A DNA stretch of 64,000 bases from Tautonia plasticadhaerens (GCF_007752535.1 NZ_CP036426.1:2170001-2234000); one strand, 5' to 3'; shown: positions 52,872 to 62,840, counted from the first letter of the stretch. Numbers and translations: made by a program. The notes: generated by a model not told the origin, from the letters alone.

Positions 52872-54311
52872 ATGGGTCTTCAATCACGACTGTTCCGCGG
52901 CGACCCCGCGCTCGAAGCCGCCGCCGTGTCCGATCCCGCCCATGTCGTCCCGGGCGCGACCGGGACGCACGTCGTCAAGATTCAACAGGCGTTGATCCGG
53001 CTCGATGACGCGGACATCGACCCCGACGGGGTCTACGGCCCCGCGACCGCCGCCGCGGTCCTCGCCTACAAGCAGGTGCGATCGATCATCAACCCGGCCC
53101 ATCAGACCCGGGCCGACAATATCGTCGGCAAGATGACGATGGCCAGCCTCGATCGCGAGATCCTCCAGCAGGAGGCCATCCCCCGGCCCCGAGTCCAGAT
53201 CAAGCCCACGTCGTTCTCACGGGTCCGCCCGCCCAGGCCGCTCCCCCTGGTCGCGCTGCTCGATCGCTCCCGATCGTTCGGGGTCAATGGTGCGACCGTC
53301 GCCGCGCCTGGCTCAGCGACCGGCTCCGCGATCGTCGCCGCGCCCGTCATCCGGCCCGGCCCGGATTTCGGCCCGCGGGTCGTGCTGGAACTGCGCAGGA
53401 ATAGTGTGGGCAGTTTCGAGGTCACCAATGGCATGTTCGGGGAGGTGTCGATCGCCGACACGGGCATCGCCAAGATCGCCCCGGATGCGCCGGTGGTCCC
53501 CGGGGAGAAGGCCCCGGTGGTCCAGGACCCGCAGACCTTCAAGGTCTTCAGCGGGAAGGCGTTGGGCAGGACGACCATCACGGCCAGCACGCTCGCGTTC
53601 ACGGACGGCGGATCGGCCTCGATCGAGGTGGTGGTCAAGACGTTCGCGACGGCGCCGAGGTTCGTGCAGGGCATCAACCACGCCCATCGGCCGTCGGGCC
53701 GCTACGCGGACGTGCAGGCCAACCCGAATAGCGGCTTCCTCCTGGAACTCGCCTGCAAGGTCCACAGCGCGCAGGGGCTCGTGGACCTGGCGAAGCGGAC
53801 CCAATTCCAGGACAAGCCGATCGCGTTGAAGCACCTCAATTTCTACCTGACCGACGGCAAAGGGGCCGATTTCGTCGAGGACGCCAACATCAAGGACTGG
53901 TTGACGCGCGATCGCGGGATCAAGAAACGCCTCAAGCGCGAGATCTTCCCGGGCCCCGGGAGGAAACCGCGGGGGGAAGGGCATTTCACCTTCGAGCAGG
54001 ACGAGTTCGCCGACGACGCCGCCGGCCAGGATTTCCGGTTCGCGTTCGGCGGCATCGACCGGGTGGATTTCGAGGTCGATTTCAGCCAGGACACCGTCCG
54101 GGTGTTCTTCCAGGACCGCTATGAATGGCATCCGGTCTATCCGTTCTACAGCTTCGTGGGCCCGACGGCCCAATTCCCCGAGTCGGGGGACGAGGTCCGG
54201 GAGACCAATTGCCTGCATGCCGCCCTGGTCGAGTTGAAGGCCTCCGGGGCCGCCGACTTCTGGATGAAGGGCCAGGCCGAAGTGGCGTTGTCTTCGATCA
54301 TCGCCCCATGA
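52872..54311 (+). CDS. Peptidoglycan-binding-domain-like protein with Ig-like and unknown C-terminal regions
   Basis: It encodes 479 residues. Residues 1-100 match a PG_binding_1-like module (VPGATGTHVVKIQQALIRL, DGVYGPATAAAVLAYKQ), preceded by LFRGDPALEAAAVSDPAHV and followed by ADNIVGKMTMASLDREI; this opening occurs in many proteobacterial proteins. Residues 155-265 are beta-rich and look Ig/BIG-like (VSIADTGIAKIAPDAP, SIEVVVKTF). Residues 270-479 have many aromatic and charged residues (NFYLTDGKGADFVED, FFQDRYEWHPVYPFYSF) and no recognised family. No signal peptide is seen, so it may be a cytosolic cargo, be exported by a non-Sec route, or be released by lysis. Confidence 0.7.
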   Translation: MGLQSRLFRGDPALEAAAVSDPAHVVPGATGTHVVKIQQALIRLDDADIDPDGVYGPATAAAVLAYKQVRSIINPAHQTRADNIVGKMTMASLDREILQQEAIPRPRVQIKPTSFSRVRPPRPLPLVALLDRSRSFGVNGATVAAPGSATGSAIVAAPVIRPGPDFGPRVVLELRRNSVGSFEVTNGMFGEVSIADTGIAKIAPDAPVVPGEKAPVVQDPQTFKVFSGKALGRTTITASTLAFTDGGSASIEVVVKTFATAPRFVQGINHAHRPSGRYADVQANPNSGFLLELACKVHSAQGLVDLAKRTQFQDKPIALKHLNFYLTDGKGADFVEDANIKDWLTRDRGIKKRLKREIFPGPGRKPRGEGHFTFEQDEFADDAAGQDFRFAFGGIDRVDFEVDFSQDTVRVFFQDRYEWHPVYPFYSFVGPTAQFPESGDEVRETNCLHAALVELKASGAADFWMKGQAEVALSSIIAP

Positions 54312-54414
54312 CCCCGCGGCGGGGCGACGCGCCGCCCCGGCTGCCCCCGGGCCCTCGTCTCGGTCCGGGGGCCTGCCCGGCGTCCCGGCGTCGGACCCGG
54401 CCGGCGTTCGCCCG

Positions 54415-54465
54415 GGGGGGACGACGCCCTTGAACGGGCCGGGGTCGAGGCCGATGATGGTGGCC
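54415..54465 (-). pseudogene. Short stretch resembling an IS110-type transposase start (copy B)
   Basis: On the minus strand it reads ATIIGLDPGPFKGVV and has no continued transposase-like frame. It is similar to 51336-51386 in DNA and protein. RuvC-like DPG turns also fit, so the call is tentative. The surrounding spacer (54312-54590) has nothing else. Confidence 0.25.
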
Positions 54466-54590
54466 CCGGCCGAGGGGCTCCGGCGCGAGGCGACATGGAG
54501 GCATGTCGGCGTCGTTGATGTCTCCCACGAGACGACACATCGACGTTCCTGGATTCGATCGGCGGCCGGAGCCGGCCTCGGGGATCACCC

Positions 54591-55610
54591 ATGAGCGCAG
54601 CGTTCGGTTCGCGTTTCTCTCGTGTCCTCGTCCCGGCCCTGGCCTGCATGCTGGTCGGGTTCGTGACCCTCCCGGCCGAGGCGGGGGGCGAAGGGCCCGC
54701 CCCCGAGGCCGTCCGCGTCCTGAGCTTCAACCTCTGGCACGGCGGCGACGCGGGGCGGCAGCCGATCGAGCAGACGCTCGCCGTCATCCGGGAATCCGGG
54801 GCCGACGTGGTCGGGCTCCAGGAGACGGAGGGGCTGGCCCCGGAGGGGGAACCCCGTCCCGACCGGGGCGCCGAGCTGGCCGAACGCCTGGGGTGGCACC
54901 ACCTCGACCAGGGGGGGAGGACGGCGATCATCAGCCGGTTCGAGATCGTCGACGCCACGCCCGGGAGGTGGGGTGCCGCCCTCGTCCTGCCCTCGGGCCG
55001 GCGGATGTACGCCTTCAACGCCCACCTCGCCCACAGCCCGTATCAGCCGTACCAGCTGCTGGGGATCCCCTACGGCGACGGCGCCTTCATCGAGACGGAG
55101 GCCGAGGCGATCCGGGAAGCCCGGGAGGCGAGGGGGGGGCAGGTGGGTGAGCTGCTGGCGGAGGTGGGGGCCGTCCTGCCGGAGGGGCTGCCGGTGGTGA
55201 TCACCGGAGACTTCAACGAGCCGTCGCACCGGGACTGGACGGCGGCCGCGGCCGCGGCGGGCCTCTGCCCCCTGGGGGTGCGTTGGCCCTCGACGGGCGC
55301 GGTCGAGGCCGCCGGGTTCGTCGACGCATACCGGGCCGTTCATCCCGATCCCGCGTCGATGAGGGGCCTGACGTGGACCCCGACGACCGAGCCCGGCGAC
55401 CCCGGGGACCGGCACGACCGCATCGACTTCGTGTTCGTGAGCGGGGGCGATCGCCCGACGGTCCGGGTGGCCGAGTGCCTCGTGGTCGGCGAGTCGGGGG
55501 AGTCCGCCGACCTCGTCGTCACCCCGTACCCCTCCGATCACCGGGCGGTGGTCGCGGAGCTGCTCCTCCTCGACGACGGCCCGACGCCGGCGCCCTCCCC
55601 GTCGAACTGA
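54591..55610 (+). CDS. Exported endonuclease/exonuclease/phosphatase-family protein
   Basis: It encodes 339 residues. The signal peptide is VLVPALACMLVGFVTLPAEA. The EEP fold follows in order: VRVLSFNLWHGGDAG, VVGLQETEGL (metal-binding Glu), YAFNAHLAHSP, VVITGDFNEPSHRDW (GDFN), TWTPTTEPGDPGDRHDRIDFVFVS and the C-terminal YPSDHRAVVAEL (catalytic His). All key residues of the family are present. It may act on nucleic acid, lipid phosphoesters or phosphorylated sugars outside the cell; the substrate cannot be told from sequence. It stands alone. Confidence 0.9.
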   Translation: MSAAFGSRFSRVLVPALACMLVGFVTLPAEAGGEGPAPEAVRVLSFNLWHGGDAGRQPIEQTLAVIRESGADVVGLQETEGLAPEGEPRPDRGAELAERLGWHHLDQGGRTAIISRFEIVDATPGRWGAALVLPSGRRMYAFNAHLAHSPYQPYQLLGIPYGDGAFIETEAEAIREAREARGGQVGELLAEVGAVLPEGLPVVITGDFNEPSHRDWTAAAAAAGLCPLGVRWPSTGAVEAAGFVDAYRAVHPDPASMRGLTWTPTTEPGDPGDRHDRIDFVFVSGGDRPTVRVAECLVVGESGESADLVVTPYPSDHRAVVAELLLLDDGPTPAPSPSN

Positions 55611-55613
55611 CGG

Positions 55614-55684
55614 CGGCCGGGGTCCTCGAGCCCGGGGGGGACGACACCGGCCTCCGGGAATCCGGCCGCGTCGGGCCCCGGCCG
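55614..55684. terminator. Structured sequence after the exported EEP gene
   Basis: A 9-bp perfect pair CGGCCGGGG (55614-55622)/CCCCGGCCG (55676-55684) encloses smaller GGCC pairs. It begins 3 nt after the stop. No T tract. Confidence 0.3.
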
Positions 55685-55847
55685 AGTGGCGAGGGGCGAA
55701 GGCGGGAACTATGGTCCTCGTGCCGGTGGGATCGCCGAGGCTCCTGTTCGAGCCGACGCCGGCGGCGTGGGGGCGCCAGGGGTCGACCGGACGCCGGGGC
55801 CCTCCGCCCGAAGGCCACCTCCCGCCTCCCATCCCTCGAGGACCCCC

Positions 55848-56522
55848 ATGAACTCGATCCCCTTCAGCCGGAGGCGAGGGCGCCTGCGGATTCGCGCCCT
55901 GCTCGTGATGGTCGGGACGCTGTCCGGCGTGGGCGTCTGGATGGTCCAGGGGACCACCCCCGGCCGGGCCATGACCCTCGCCCAGGTGCCGAGCGACACG
56001 CCCCGCGTCTCCGCCGAGGAGCTGGCCTCGCGGTTCCCCGAGGAGACGCACGAGGCGTACCTGCGTCGGGCCATCGCCAATTCGAGGAGGGCGGGCGTCG
56101 AGTACAAGACCGGGGGCGCCTTCGGCGCGGTGGTCGTCGACCGATACGGCAACGTGCTCGCCGACGGCCTCAATCACGTCGTCGCCCAGAACGACCCGAC
56201 CTGGCACGCCGAGATGCACGCGATCCGCCAGGCCTGCGCCCTGCTCAAGAGCCCCAAGCTCGACGGCTGCATCCTCTACACGTCCTCGGAACCCTGCCCC
56301 ATGTGCCTCGCCACCGCCTACTGGGCGGGCGTGGATGGCATCTACTACGCCGCCACCGTCGCCGACTCCAAGGAGTACGGCAACTTCGACGACGACTTCA
56401 TCTACGACCAGTTCTCCAGGCCGATCGGCGAGCGGGCCATCCCTCAGCAGGAGCTCCTCCGGCCCGAGGCCGTCGAGGTCTGGAAGGAGTACGCCGCCCG
56501 CCCCGACAAGGTCGACTACTGA
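55848..56522 (+). CDS. Exported guanine-deaminase-like (CDA-fold) protein
   Basis: It encodes 224 residues from ATG 55848. It opens with an Arg-rich segment and hydrophobic stretch (RIRALLVMVGTLSGVGVWMV) that reads as a signal peptide or anchor. The CDA-fold zinc motifs are HAEMHAIRQA (zinc-binding His and catalytic Glu) and EPCPMCLATAYWAG (two Cys). The C-terminal FDDDFIYDQF and the ending PDKVDY are characteristic of GuaD-type guanine deaminases, where the last aromatic residue closes the active site. GuaD is normally cytosolic, so an exported form could salvage or inactivate external purines or related bases. It stands alone. Confidence 0.88.
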   Translation: MNSIPFSRRRGRLRIRALLVMVGTLSGVGVWMVQGTTPGRAMTLAQVPSDTPRVSAEELASRFPEETHEAYLRRAIANSRRAGVEYKTGGAFGAVVVDRYGNVLADGLNHVVAQNDPTWHAEMHAIRQACALLKSPKLDGCILYTSSEPCPMCLATAYWAGVDGIYYAATVADSKEYGNFDDDFIYDQFSRPIGERAIPQQELLRPEAVEVWKEYAARPDKVDY

Positions 56523-56965
56523 TCGTCGACGGGGGTGGGGCAGTCGTCCGTCGGGGTCGGCGACGGCGAGGCCGGCCGCACCCGGCGGCGCGGCCGACCG
56601 GCGTCGGCACGGGCGGGATCGGGGCCGGGGCCCAGCCCCGGGCGGCGGGGTGGCACCAGCGGACGAGGGGTGCTAAGGTCTGGGTTCCCCTGGCTCCGCC
56701 AGTGCTCCGGCCCTGCCCGGGACCGGCAGGGCCGGTGGCACGCGAAGCCGGTGTCTTCGATCCGACCGGGGCACCGGCGGGCAAGCCGACCGCTGCACCC
56801 GACCGGGAGGGCAGCCAAACCCCGGGTCGTCGCGGTCCCTCCCGGTCTCGGCGATTCCTGGTTGCTCGCCTCGTTCCGCGGGACCTCGGGTCCGCCGGGC
56901 ATTCGTGGGAGGCGGCACCTCCGAGTCGGCCGCACGATTCCGATCATGGGTACGCTGCAACGACC
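56523..56965. other. Intergenic region of 443 bp holding repeat copy 3
   Basis: It contains the dispersed element at 56642-56741. No promoter or further gene was recognised. Confidence 0.5.
56642..56741. repeat. Dispersed intergenic element, copy 3
   Basis: It is 100 nt long and collinear with copy 1 (49791-49890) with no gap. It contains a perfect 9-bp stem GGCCCTGCC (56709-56717)/GGCAGGGCC (56725-56733) with a 7-nt loop. Base changes relative to copy 1 partly preserve pairing in this part, which suggests the structure matters. Confidence 0.7.
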
Positions 56966-57511
56966 ATGAACGCGCAAGCACGCACCAAACTGCTCCGGGC
57001 CCTGGAGGCTCGCTTCGAGGCGAACATGAGGCGCCACGAGGGCATCGCGTGGGCCGAAGTCCAAGCCAGGATCGAGGGCAACCCCGGGGCCCTTGGGACG
57101 CTGCTCGCGATGGAGGAGTCCGGCGGCGAGCCCGACGTGATCGGCCAGGACCCGACGACCGGCCGGTTCACCTTCTGCGACTGCTCGGCGGAGAGCCCGG
57201 CCGCTCGCAGGAGCGTCTGCTACGACCGCGAGGCGCTCGACGCCCGGAAGGAGAACAAACCGAGGGGCAGCGCCGTCGAGATGGCCGCGGAGATGGGGAT
57301 CGACCTTTTGACCGAGGCGCAGTATCGCGAACTGCAATCACTCGGGGCGTTCGATACCAAGACATCGAGCTGGGTCGAGACGCCGCCCGAGGTCCGATCG
57401 CTCGGTGGCGCCCTCTTCTGCGACCGCCGCTACGACAAGGTGTTCGTCTACCACAACGGCGCGCAGTCGTACTACGCCGCCCGGGGCTTCCGGGGCCTGC
57501 TCCGGGTCTGA
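56966..57511 (+). CDS. DUF4256 protein
   Basis: It encodes 181 residues from ATG 56966, the usual length. Nearly the whole protein matches the family: LEARFEANMRRHEGIAWAEV, GEPDVIGQDPTTGRFTFCDC, RRSVCYDREALDARKENKP, FDTKTSSWVETP and the ending YHNGAQSYYAARGFRG. The conserved Cys, His and Tyr residues may form an active site, but no function is known. It is unusually well conserved for this region, which suggests recent acquisition or strong selection. It is convergent with the glycerophosphodiesterase gene. Confidence 0.92.
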   Translation: MNAQARTKLLRALEARFEANMRRHEGIAWAEVQARIEGNPGALGTLLAMEESGGEPDVIGQDPTTGRFTFCDCSAESPAARRSVCYDREALDARKENKPRGSAVEMAAEMGIDLLTEAQYRELQSLGAFDTKTSSWVETPPEVRSLGGALFCDRRYDKVFVYHNGAQSYYAARGFRGLLRV

Positions 57512-57533
57512 AGGGGCGAGGGGCCGGGCCGGG

Positions 57534-57560
57534 CCGGGGCCCGTGCCCGGTCGGCCCCGG
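57534..57560. terminator. Hairpin between convergent DUF4256 and phosphodiesterase genes
   Basis: CCGGGGCC (57534-57541) pairs with GGCCCCGG (57553-57560) around an 11-nt loop, 22 nt after one stop and 15 nt after the other. It could act in both directions. No T tract. Confidence 0.45.
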
Positions 57561-57575
57561 TTCGGTCGCTCGGCC

Positions 57576-58400
57576 TCAGGGGGCGGGGGACGCGAGCTGC
57601 GCTCGCATCCACCCGGCGCGGTTGGTGGTGACGCCGTCGACGCCGAGGGCGGCCAGCTCCCGGGCGACGGAGGGGTCGTCGACGGTCCAGACGTAGAGGC
57701 CCATGTTGGCGTCCCGGACCTTGCCCAGGAGATCCGCGTCGAAGGGGCCCCGGTAATTCAGGTCGAGGCCGTCGGCGCCGAGGGCACGGGCCTGCTCGAT
57801 CAGGGCCTCGATGGTTGTGTTCCACTCGCCGGTTTTCTCGTCCCGGCGGAAGCCGGAGAGGAAGTACATGGGGTGCTCGGGGAGGGCCCGCTTCGCCTCG
57901 GCGAGGGTGTCGGCGTTGAAGGAGATGACGGGGAGCTGGTCGGGGGACTTGCCGGACGCCTCGACGGCCCGGACGAGGGCGGGGACGGCCTCGGGGCCGA
58001 CCTTGACCTCGATGAAGCATCGAGAGCCGTCGGGGAGGGTGTCGAGGGCCTCCTCCAGGGTCGGGATCGACTCGCCGGCGAAGGCGTCGGACTTCCAGGA
58101 GCCGGCGTCGAGGGATCGGAGCTGGTCGAGGTTGGAGTCGGCGACGACGAGGTCGGCGCCGGTGGTGCGCCTCGTCGTCGCGTCGTGGATGCAGACGAGG
58201 CGGCCGTCGGCGGTGAGGTGGACGTCCAGCTCGACGGCGGGGACGCCCCGCTCCCAGGCGAGGTTGAAGGCGGCGAGGGTGTTCTCGGGGGCGTCGAAGG
58301 ACTCGCCGCGGTGGGCGATCAGCTCGACGGCGGGGGCCGGGGAGGGCCGGGGGTCGTCGGTCGGGTTCATCAGGGCGAGGCCGATCAGCAGGGCGGTCAC
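57576..58400 (-). CDS. Glycerophosphodiester phosphodiesterase
   Basis: It encodes 274 residues from GTG 58400 with GGAG about 6 nt upstream. The family motifs are present: IAHRGESFDAPENTLAAF (catalytic His and Glu), VELDVHLTADGRLVCIHDA with the second catalytic His, and FIEVKVG (metal Glu). Near the end YVWTVDDPSVA and GVDGVTTNRAG complete the TIM barrel. The first 20 residues are mildly hydrophobic and may be a signal peptide, so it may act in the periplasm. It hydrolyses glycerophosphodiesters to glycerol 3-phosphate and an alcohol. Confidence 0.93.
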   Translation of the reverse strand: MTALLIGLALMNPTDDPRPSPAPAVELIAHRGESFDAPENTLAAFNLAWERGVPAVELDVHLTADGRLVCIHDATTRRTTGADLVVADSNLDQLRSLDAGSWKSDAFAGESIPTLEEALDTLPDGSRCFIEVKVGPEAVPALVRAVEASGKSPDQLPVISFNADTLAEAKRALPEHPMYFLSGFRRDEKTGEWNTTIEALIEQARALGADGLDLNYRGPFDADLLGKVRDANMGLYVWTVDDPSVARELAALGVDGVTTNRAGWMRAQLASPAP

Positions 58401-58764
58401 GGGGGGCTCCGATTCGGGGACGGTGGGGGGGGGATCCGGGTCGGGCCCATTCTGGCGGACGGGGGGGGACGGGGCAACACGCCGGGCGGGACTTGATCAG
58501 ATCTTCACGAAGGCCGGCGATCGGGCGGGCCCCGGGCCCGGGAGCGTGCCGGGGCCGGGACGGATTGTCCGGGTCGCCGGGCGTCGCCGGGATTTTCCGC
58601 TGGCGATCGCGGGCGGTGGTCCGTTCTAATGAGTCGAGCGTGCCGGGATCGGCCGTCGCGCCTCGATCCCGCCGGTCGGCCGGTGCGCCGGGGGGGAGGG
58701 GACGCGTGGGGCCGGTCCGGCCCGGAGTCGCACTCACGTCGAAAGGAACCCCCGGGACACCACC
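58401..58764. other. Intergenic region of 364 bp between divergent genes
   Basis: It holds the promoter-like pair for the phosphodiesterase (58449-58477). TCTAAT near 58,625 could be a -10 for the thioredoxin gene but has no good -35. No gene was recognised. Confidence 0.5.
58449..58477 (-). promoter_or_regulatory. Candidate promoter for the phosphodiesterase gene
   Basis: On the minus strand TTGCCC (58477-58472), a 17-nt spacer and CAGAAT (58454-58449). The start would be near 58442, about 42 nt before the GTG. Confidence 0.42.
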
Positions 58765-59868
58765 ATGAAGCGAAGTCTGTTCGCGATCGCGCTGCTGCCG
58801 ATCCTCTCCGCCGCCGCGATCGCCCAGGAGCCGGCCGAGGCGGACGCCCTCCGGCAGGCGGTCAAGGCGGACCCCAACTCGATCGAGGCGATCAACGCCT
58901 ACATGGGCGCCGCCATCGGCGAGGTGCTCTCCAGCATCGAGACCGACCCCGACGCCGCCGAGAAGGCCCTGGGAGAGATGGGGGCGTTCCTGAAGACCCT
59001 CACGCCGACCTCCCCGGAGGCCCAGCAGCTGATGGCCCGCGCCAACGGCGTGGTGCCGGTGCTCCAGCAGCGGATCACCCTGGGCCGCAAGACCCTGGAC
59101 GAGCTGCAGGAGGCCGTCCGCCAGGCCCCGGGCGACGCCCAGGCGCTGAGCGACTACCGGGAGAAGCTGACGATGCAGCTCAGCGAGCAGGCCTACAGCG
59201 CCCCAACCGAGGCGTCCAAGGTGCTGGCCGGGGCCCGGGACTTCCTCGCCGAGATGAAGGCCAAGGCCGGCGCCCCGGCCGAGGAGGCCTACGCCCAGGC
59301 CGGCCAGGTGCTCGACCAGCTCTCGACCGCGATCGAGAGCAACCTGGCCCGGGACGCCCTGGTGGGCAAGCCGGCGGCCCCGCTGGCCGTCGAGGCGTGG
59401 GTCAACGGCTCCCCGCTGACCGAGGCCGACCTGAAGGGCAAGGTCGTGCTGCTGGACTTCTGGGCCGTCTGGTGCGGCCCCTGCATCGCCACCTTCCCGC
59501 ACCTGATCGAGTGGGACGAGCAGTACGGCGACAAGGGGCTGGTGATCCTCGGCCTGACGAACTATTACCAGTTCGACTGGGACGAGGACGCCCAGCGCGC
59601 CGCGCCGACCCCGGACACCACGCCGGAGCAAGAGCGGGCGATGCTGGAGAAGTTCGCCGCCCACCACGGCCTGACCCACCGCTTCGCCATCCAGGACGGC
59701 GACTCGATGAGCGAGTATTACCAGGTCTCGGGCATCCCCCAGGCGGTGGTGATCGACCAGGAGGGGAAGGTCCGGATGGTCCGCGTCGGCAGCGGGGAGG
59801 CCAACGCCAAGGCCATCGGCGACCTGCTGGCCGAGCTGCTCGGCCCGGCCGAGAAGGCCGCGGAATGA
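58765..59868 (+). CDS. TlpA-like thioredoxin-domain protein, exported
   Basis: It encodes 367 residues. The signal peptide is MKRSLFAIALLPILSAAAIA. Residues 25-200 are alpha-helical with Gln/Ala/Glu-rich repeats and no recognised family. The C-terminal 165 residues are a TlpA/ResA-type thioredoxin with active site FWAVWCGPCIATFPHL and the cis-Pro loop (VSGIPQAVVID). The insertion between helices includes LTNYYQFDWDEDA, as in TlpA-like folds. It probably reduces or isomerises disulfides, or serves cytochrome c maturation, in the periplasm; the N-terminal domain is a planctomycete addition. Confidence 0.9.
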   Translation: MKRSLFAIALLPILSAAAIAQEPAEADALRQAVKADPNSIEAINAYMGAAIGEVLSSIETDPDAAEKALGEMGAFLKTLTPTSPEAQQLMARANGVVPVLQQRITLGRKTLDELQEAVRQAPGDAQALSDYREKLTMQLSEQAYSAPTEASKVLAGARDFLAEMKAKAGAPAEEAYAQAGQVLDQLSTAIESNLARDALVGKPAAPLAVEAWVNGSPLTEADLKGKVVLLDFWAVWCGPCIATFPHLIEWDEQYGDKGLVILGLTNYYQFDWDEDAQRAAPTPDTTPEQERAMLEKFAAHHGLTHRFAIQDGDSMSEYYQVSGIPQAVVIDQEGKVRMVRVGSGEANAKAIGDLLAELLGPAEKAAE

Positions 59869-59961
59869 GCCGGGGTTGATCGATCGGATCGACCGAGAGG
59901 CGGGCCGTCGCCGACCGGATTCGGCGGCGGCCCGTCGGCGTCGAGGGGGAGAGGTGCGTCG

Positions 59962-60240
59962 ATGCAGGTCCCGTCACGCTGGCTGGTCGGGCGGAAACGG
60001 ACGGCGGAGGCGGAGGAGGCGCTCGCCGAGGGGGAGCCGTCGGACCTCTGGCTGCAGTCGTGGTGGTCGCTGCTGGACCGGATGGAGCCGGGGGACCAGC
60101 TCTGGGAGTTCAAGGCCGACGAGTGCCCCGGGCCGGGCGAGCCGGTCGACATGCCCCACGCCGGGTATGCCGTGGTCCGGGCGGGGCGGGTCGTCGACGC
60201 GATCGATGTCCCCTGGATGGGAGGGCCGGCGCCCCACTGA
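59962..60240 (+). CDS. Small soluble protein of unknown function
   Basis: It encodes 92 residues. GGAGAGG lies about 7 nt before the start at 59962. It contains QSWWSLLDRMEPGDQLWEF and GYAVVRAGRVVDAIDV, an alpha-beta layout resembling small proteins annotated only as hypothetical in other bacteria. It lies 93 nt after the thioredoxin gene and is convergent with the NtrC-type regulator gene. Confidence 0.65.
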   Translation: MQVPSRWLVGRKRTAEAEEALAEGEPSDLWLQSWWSLLDRMEPGDQLWEFKADECPGPGEPVDMPHAGYAVVRAGRVVDAIDVPWMGGPAPH

Positions 60241-60258
60241 CCGCGCATCGGGCCCGGC

Positions 60259-61625
<1,367 letters not shown>

Positions 61626-61626
<1 letters not shown>

Positions 61627-62471
61627 CAGCCGTCTCCTCCCTCGTCGTCGCCCCGGGGCCCGGCGGCGGGCAGCAGCAGGGAGAACTGGGTCCCCTTGCC
61701 GGGCTCGGAGTCGAGCTCGATGGTGCCGCCGTGGGCCTCGACGATCCGCCGGGTCATCGGCAGGCCGAGGCCGGTCCCCCGGGCCCGGGTGGAGAAGAAG
61801 GCGTCGAAGACCCGGGGCCGGTCCGAGGGGGGGATGCCGACCCCGGTGTCGATCACGTCGAGCCGGGCGACGTCGCCGGCGTCCCCGGCACACCGCCGGG
61901 TGCGGAGGATCAGCTCGCCGCCGGAGGGCATGGCGTTCTGGGCGTTGCGGATCAGGTTGAGCAGGGCCTGCTTGAGGGAGTCGACGTGCAGGGCGACCGG
62001 GGGCAGCTCGGGGTCGAGCTGGATCCGGGTGACGATGCCGTGGGCCAGGGACTGGGGCTCGCAGAAGTCCCGGACGTCCTCGACGACGGCGTTCAGGTCG
62101 GCCGGCGCGAGATCCAGGCCGCCGACCCGGACCAGGCGGAGGAAGTCCTCCAGGAGCCCTTCGAGGCGGTGGGACTCCTTGCGGACGCGGTCGATCTTCT
62201 GCAGGGCCCGGCGGTCCCGGTCGGACTGGGCGCCCCGGAAGTCCTCGGCCAGCAGGTCGAGGGTCAATCGCATGGTGGAGAGGGGATTGCGGATCTCGTG
62301 GGCCAGCCCGCCGGCGAGCTGGGCGATCTCGGCGTACTGGTCGCGCAGGCGTTGCGCCTGGTCGGCGGGCAGGGGGGAGGAGGACTGGGGGGCGGATGCC
62401 GGGTCGGGTCCGCCCTCGGCGGACGCGGACGAGAAGGCTTCGGTCACCTCGGCGGCGGAGGATCGGGCCAT
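61626..62471 (-). CDS. Histidine kinase paired with the NtrC-type regulator
   Basis: It encodes 281 residues from ATG 62471 with a GGGGAG upstream. After about 35 low-complexity residues comes the H-box [20 protein letters not shown]. The N-box is [12 protein letters not shown], followed by [37 protein letters not shown] and [17 protein letters not shown]. There is no membrane helix and no sensor domain, so it is a cytosolic kinase like NtrB; the signal must come from a partner or the N-terminal stretch. It is translationally coupled to the regulator. Confidence 0.93.
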
Positions 62472-62671
62472 GGGCGGGGCTCCCCTCTGAGGGATCGGGG
62501 GGCGGGGCTCGGTCCGGTCGGCGGCGGTCGCCCGGCGATCGGACCCCGGCGGGAGGCCGATGGCCGTCGCGGGCAACGGGGGATCGGGTCACCCCCAGCG
62601 GGATCCGGACCCGGGCGGGCTCGCGTCTCCTGGCGGGCGGGCGCCCCGACCGCGGGGCGACGGGGGGGGAG

Positions 62672-62701
62672 GCCGGGACCCGGCGGATGCCGGGTCCCGG
62701 C
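62672..62701. terminator. Perfect 13-bp hairpin with GGAT tetraloop
   Basis: Arms 62672-62684 (GCCGGGACCCGGC) and 62689-62701 pair perfectly around a 4-nt loop GGAT. It lies 170 nt after the pnp stop and 200 nt before the kinase gene. No T tract. Confidence 0.5.
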
Positions 62702-62815
62702 GCCGGATCGCGGCTCAGGGCGCGTCCCTCCCGGACGTCGGACGGCACTCGGGGCCGCCCTGCTCATCGGGGAGGGAGGGCCCGGCGGGCGGCGGGGACC
62801 GGGTCGGGTTGGGAT

Positions 62816-62840
62816 GGCCGGGGTCGCGTCGTCCCCGGCC
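62816..62840. terminator. Hairpin after pnp
   Basis: GGCCGGGG (62816-62823) and CCCCGGCC (62833-62840) pair perfectly around a 9-nt loop, 31 nt after the pnp stop on the minus strand. No T tract. Confidence 0.45.
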
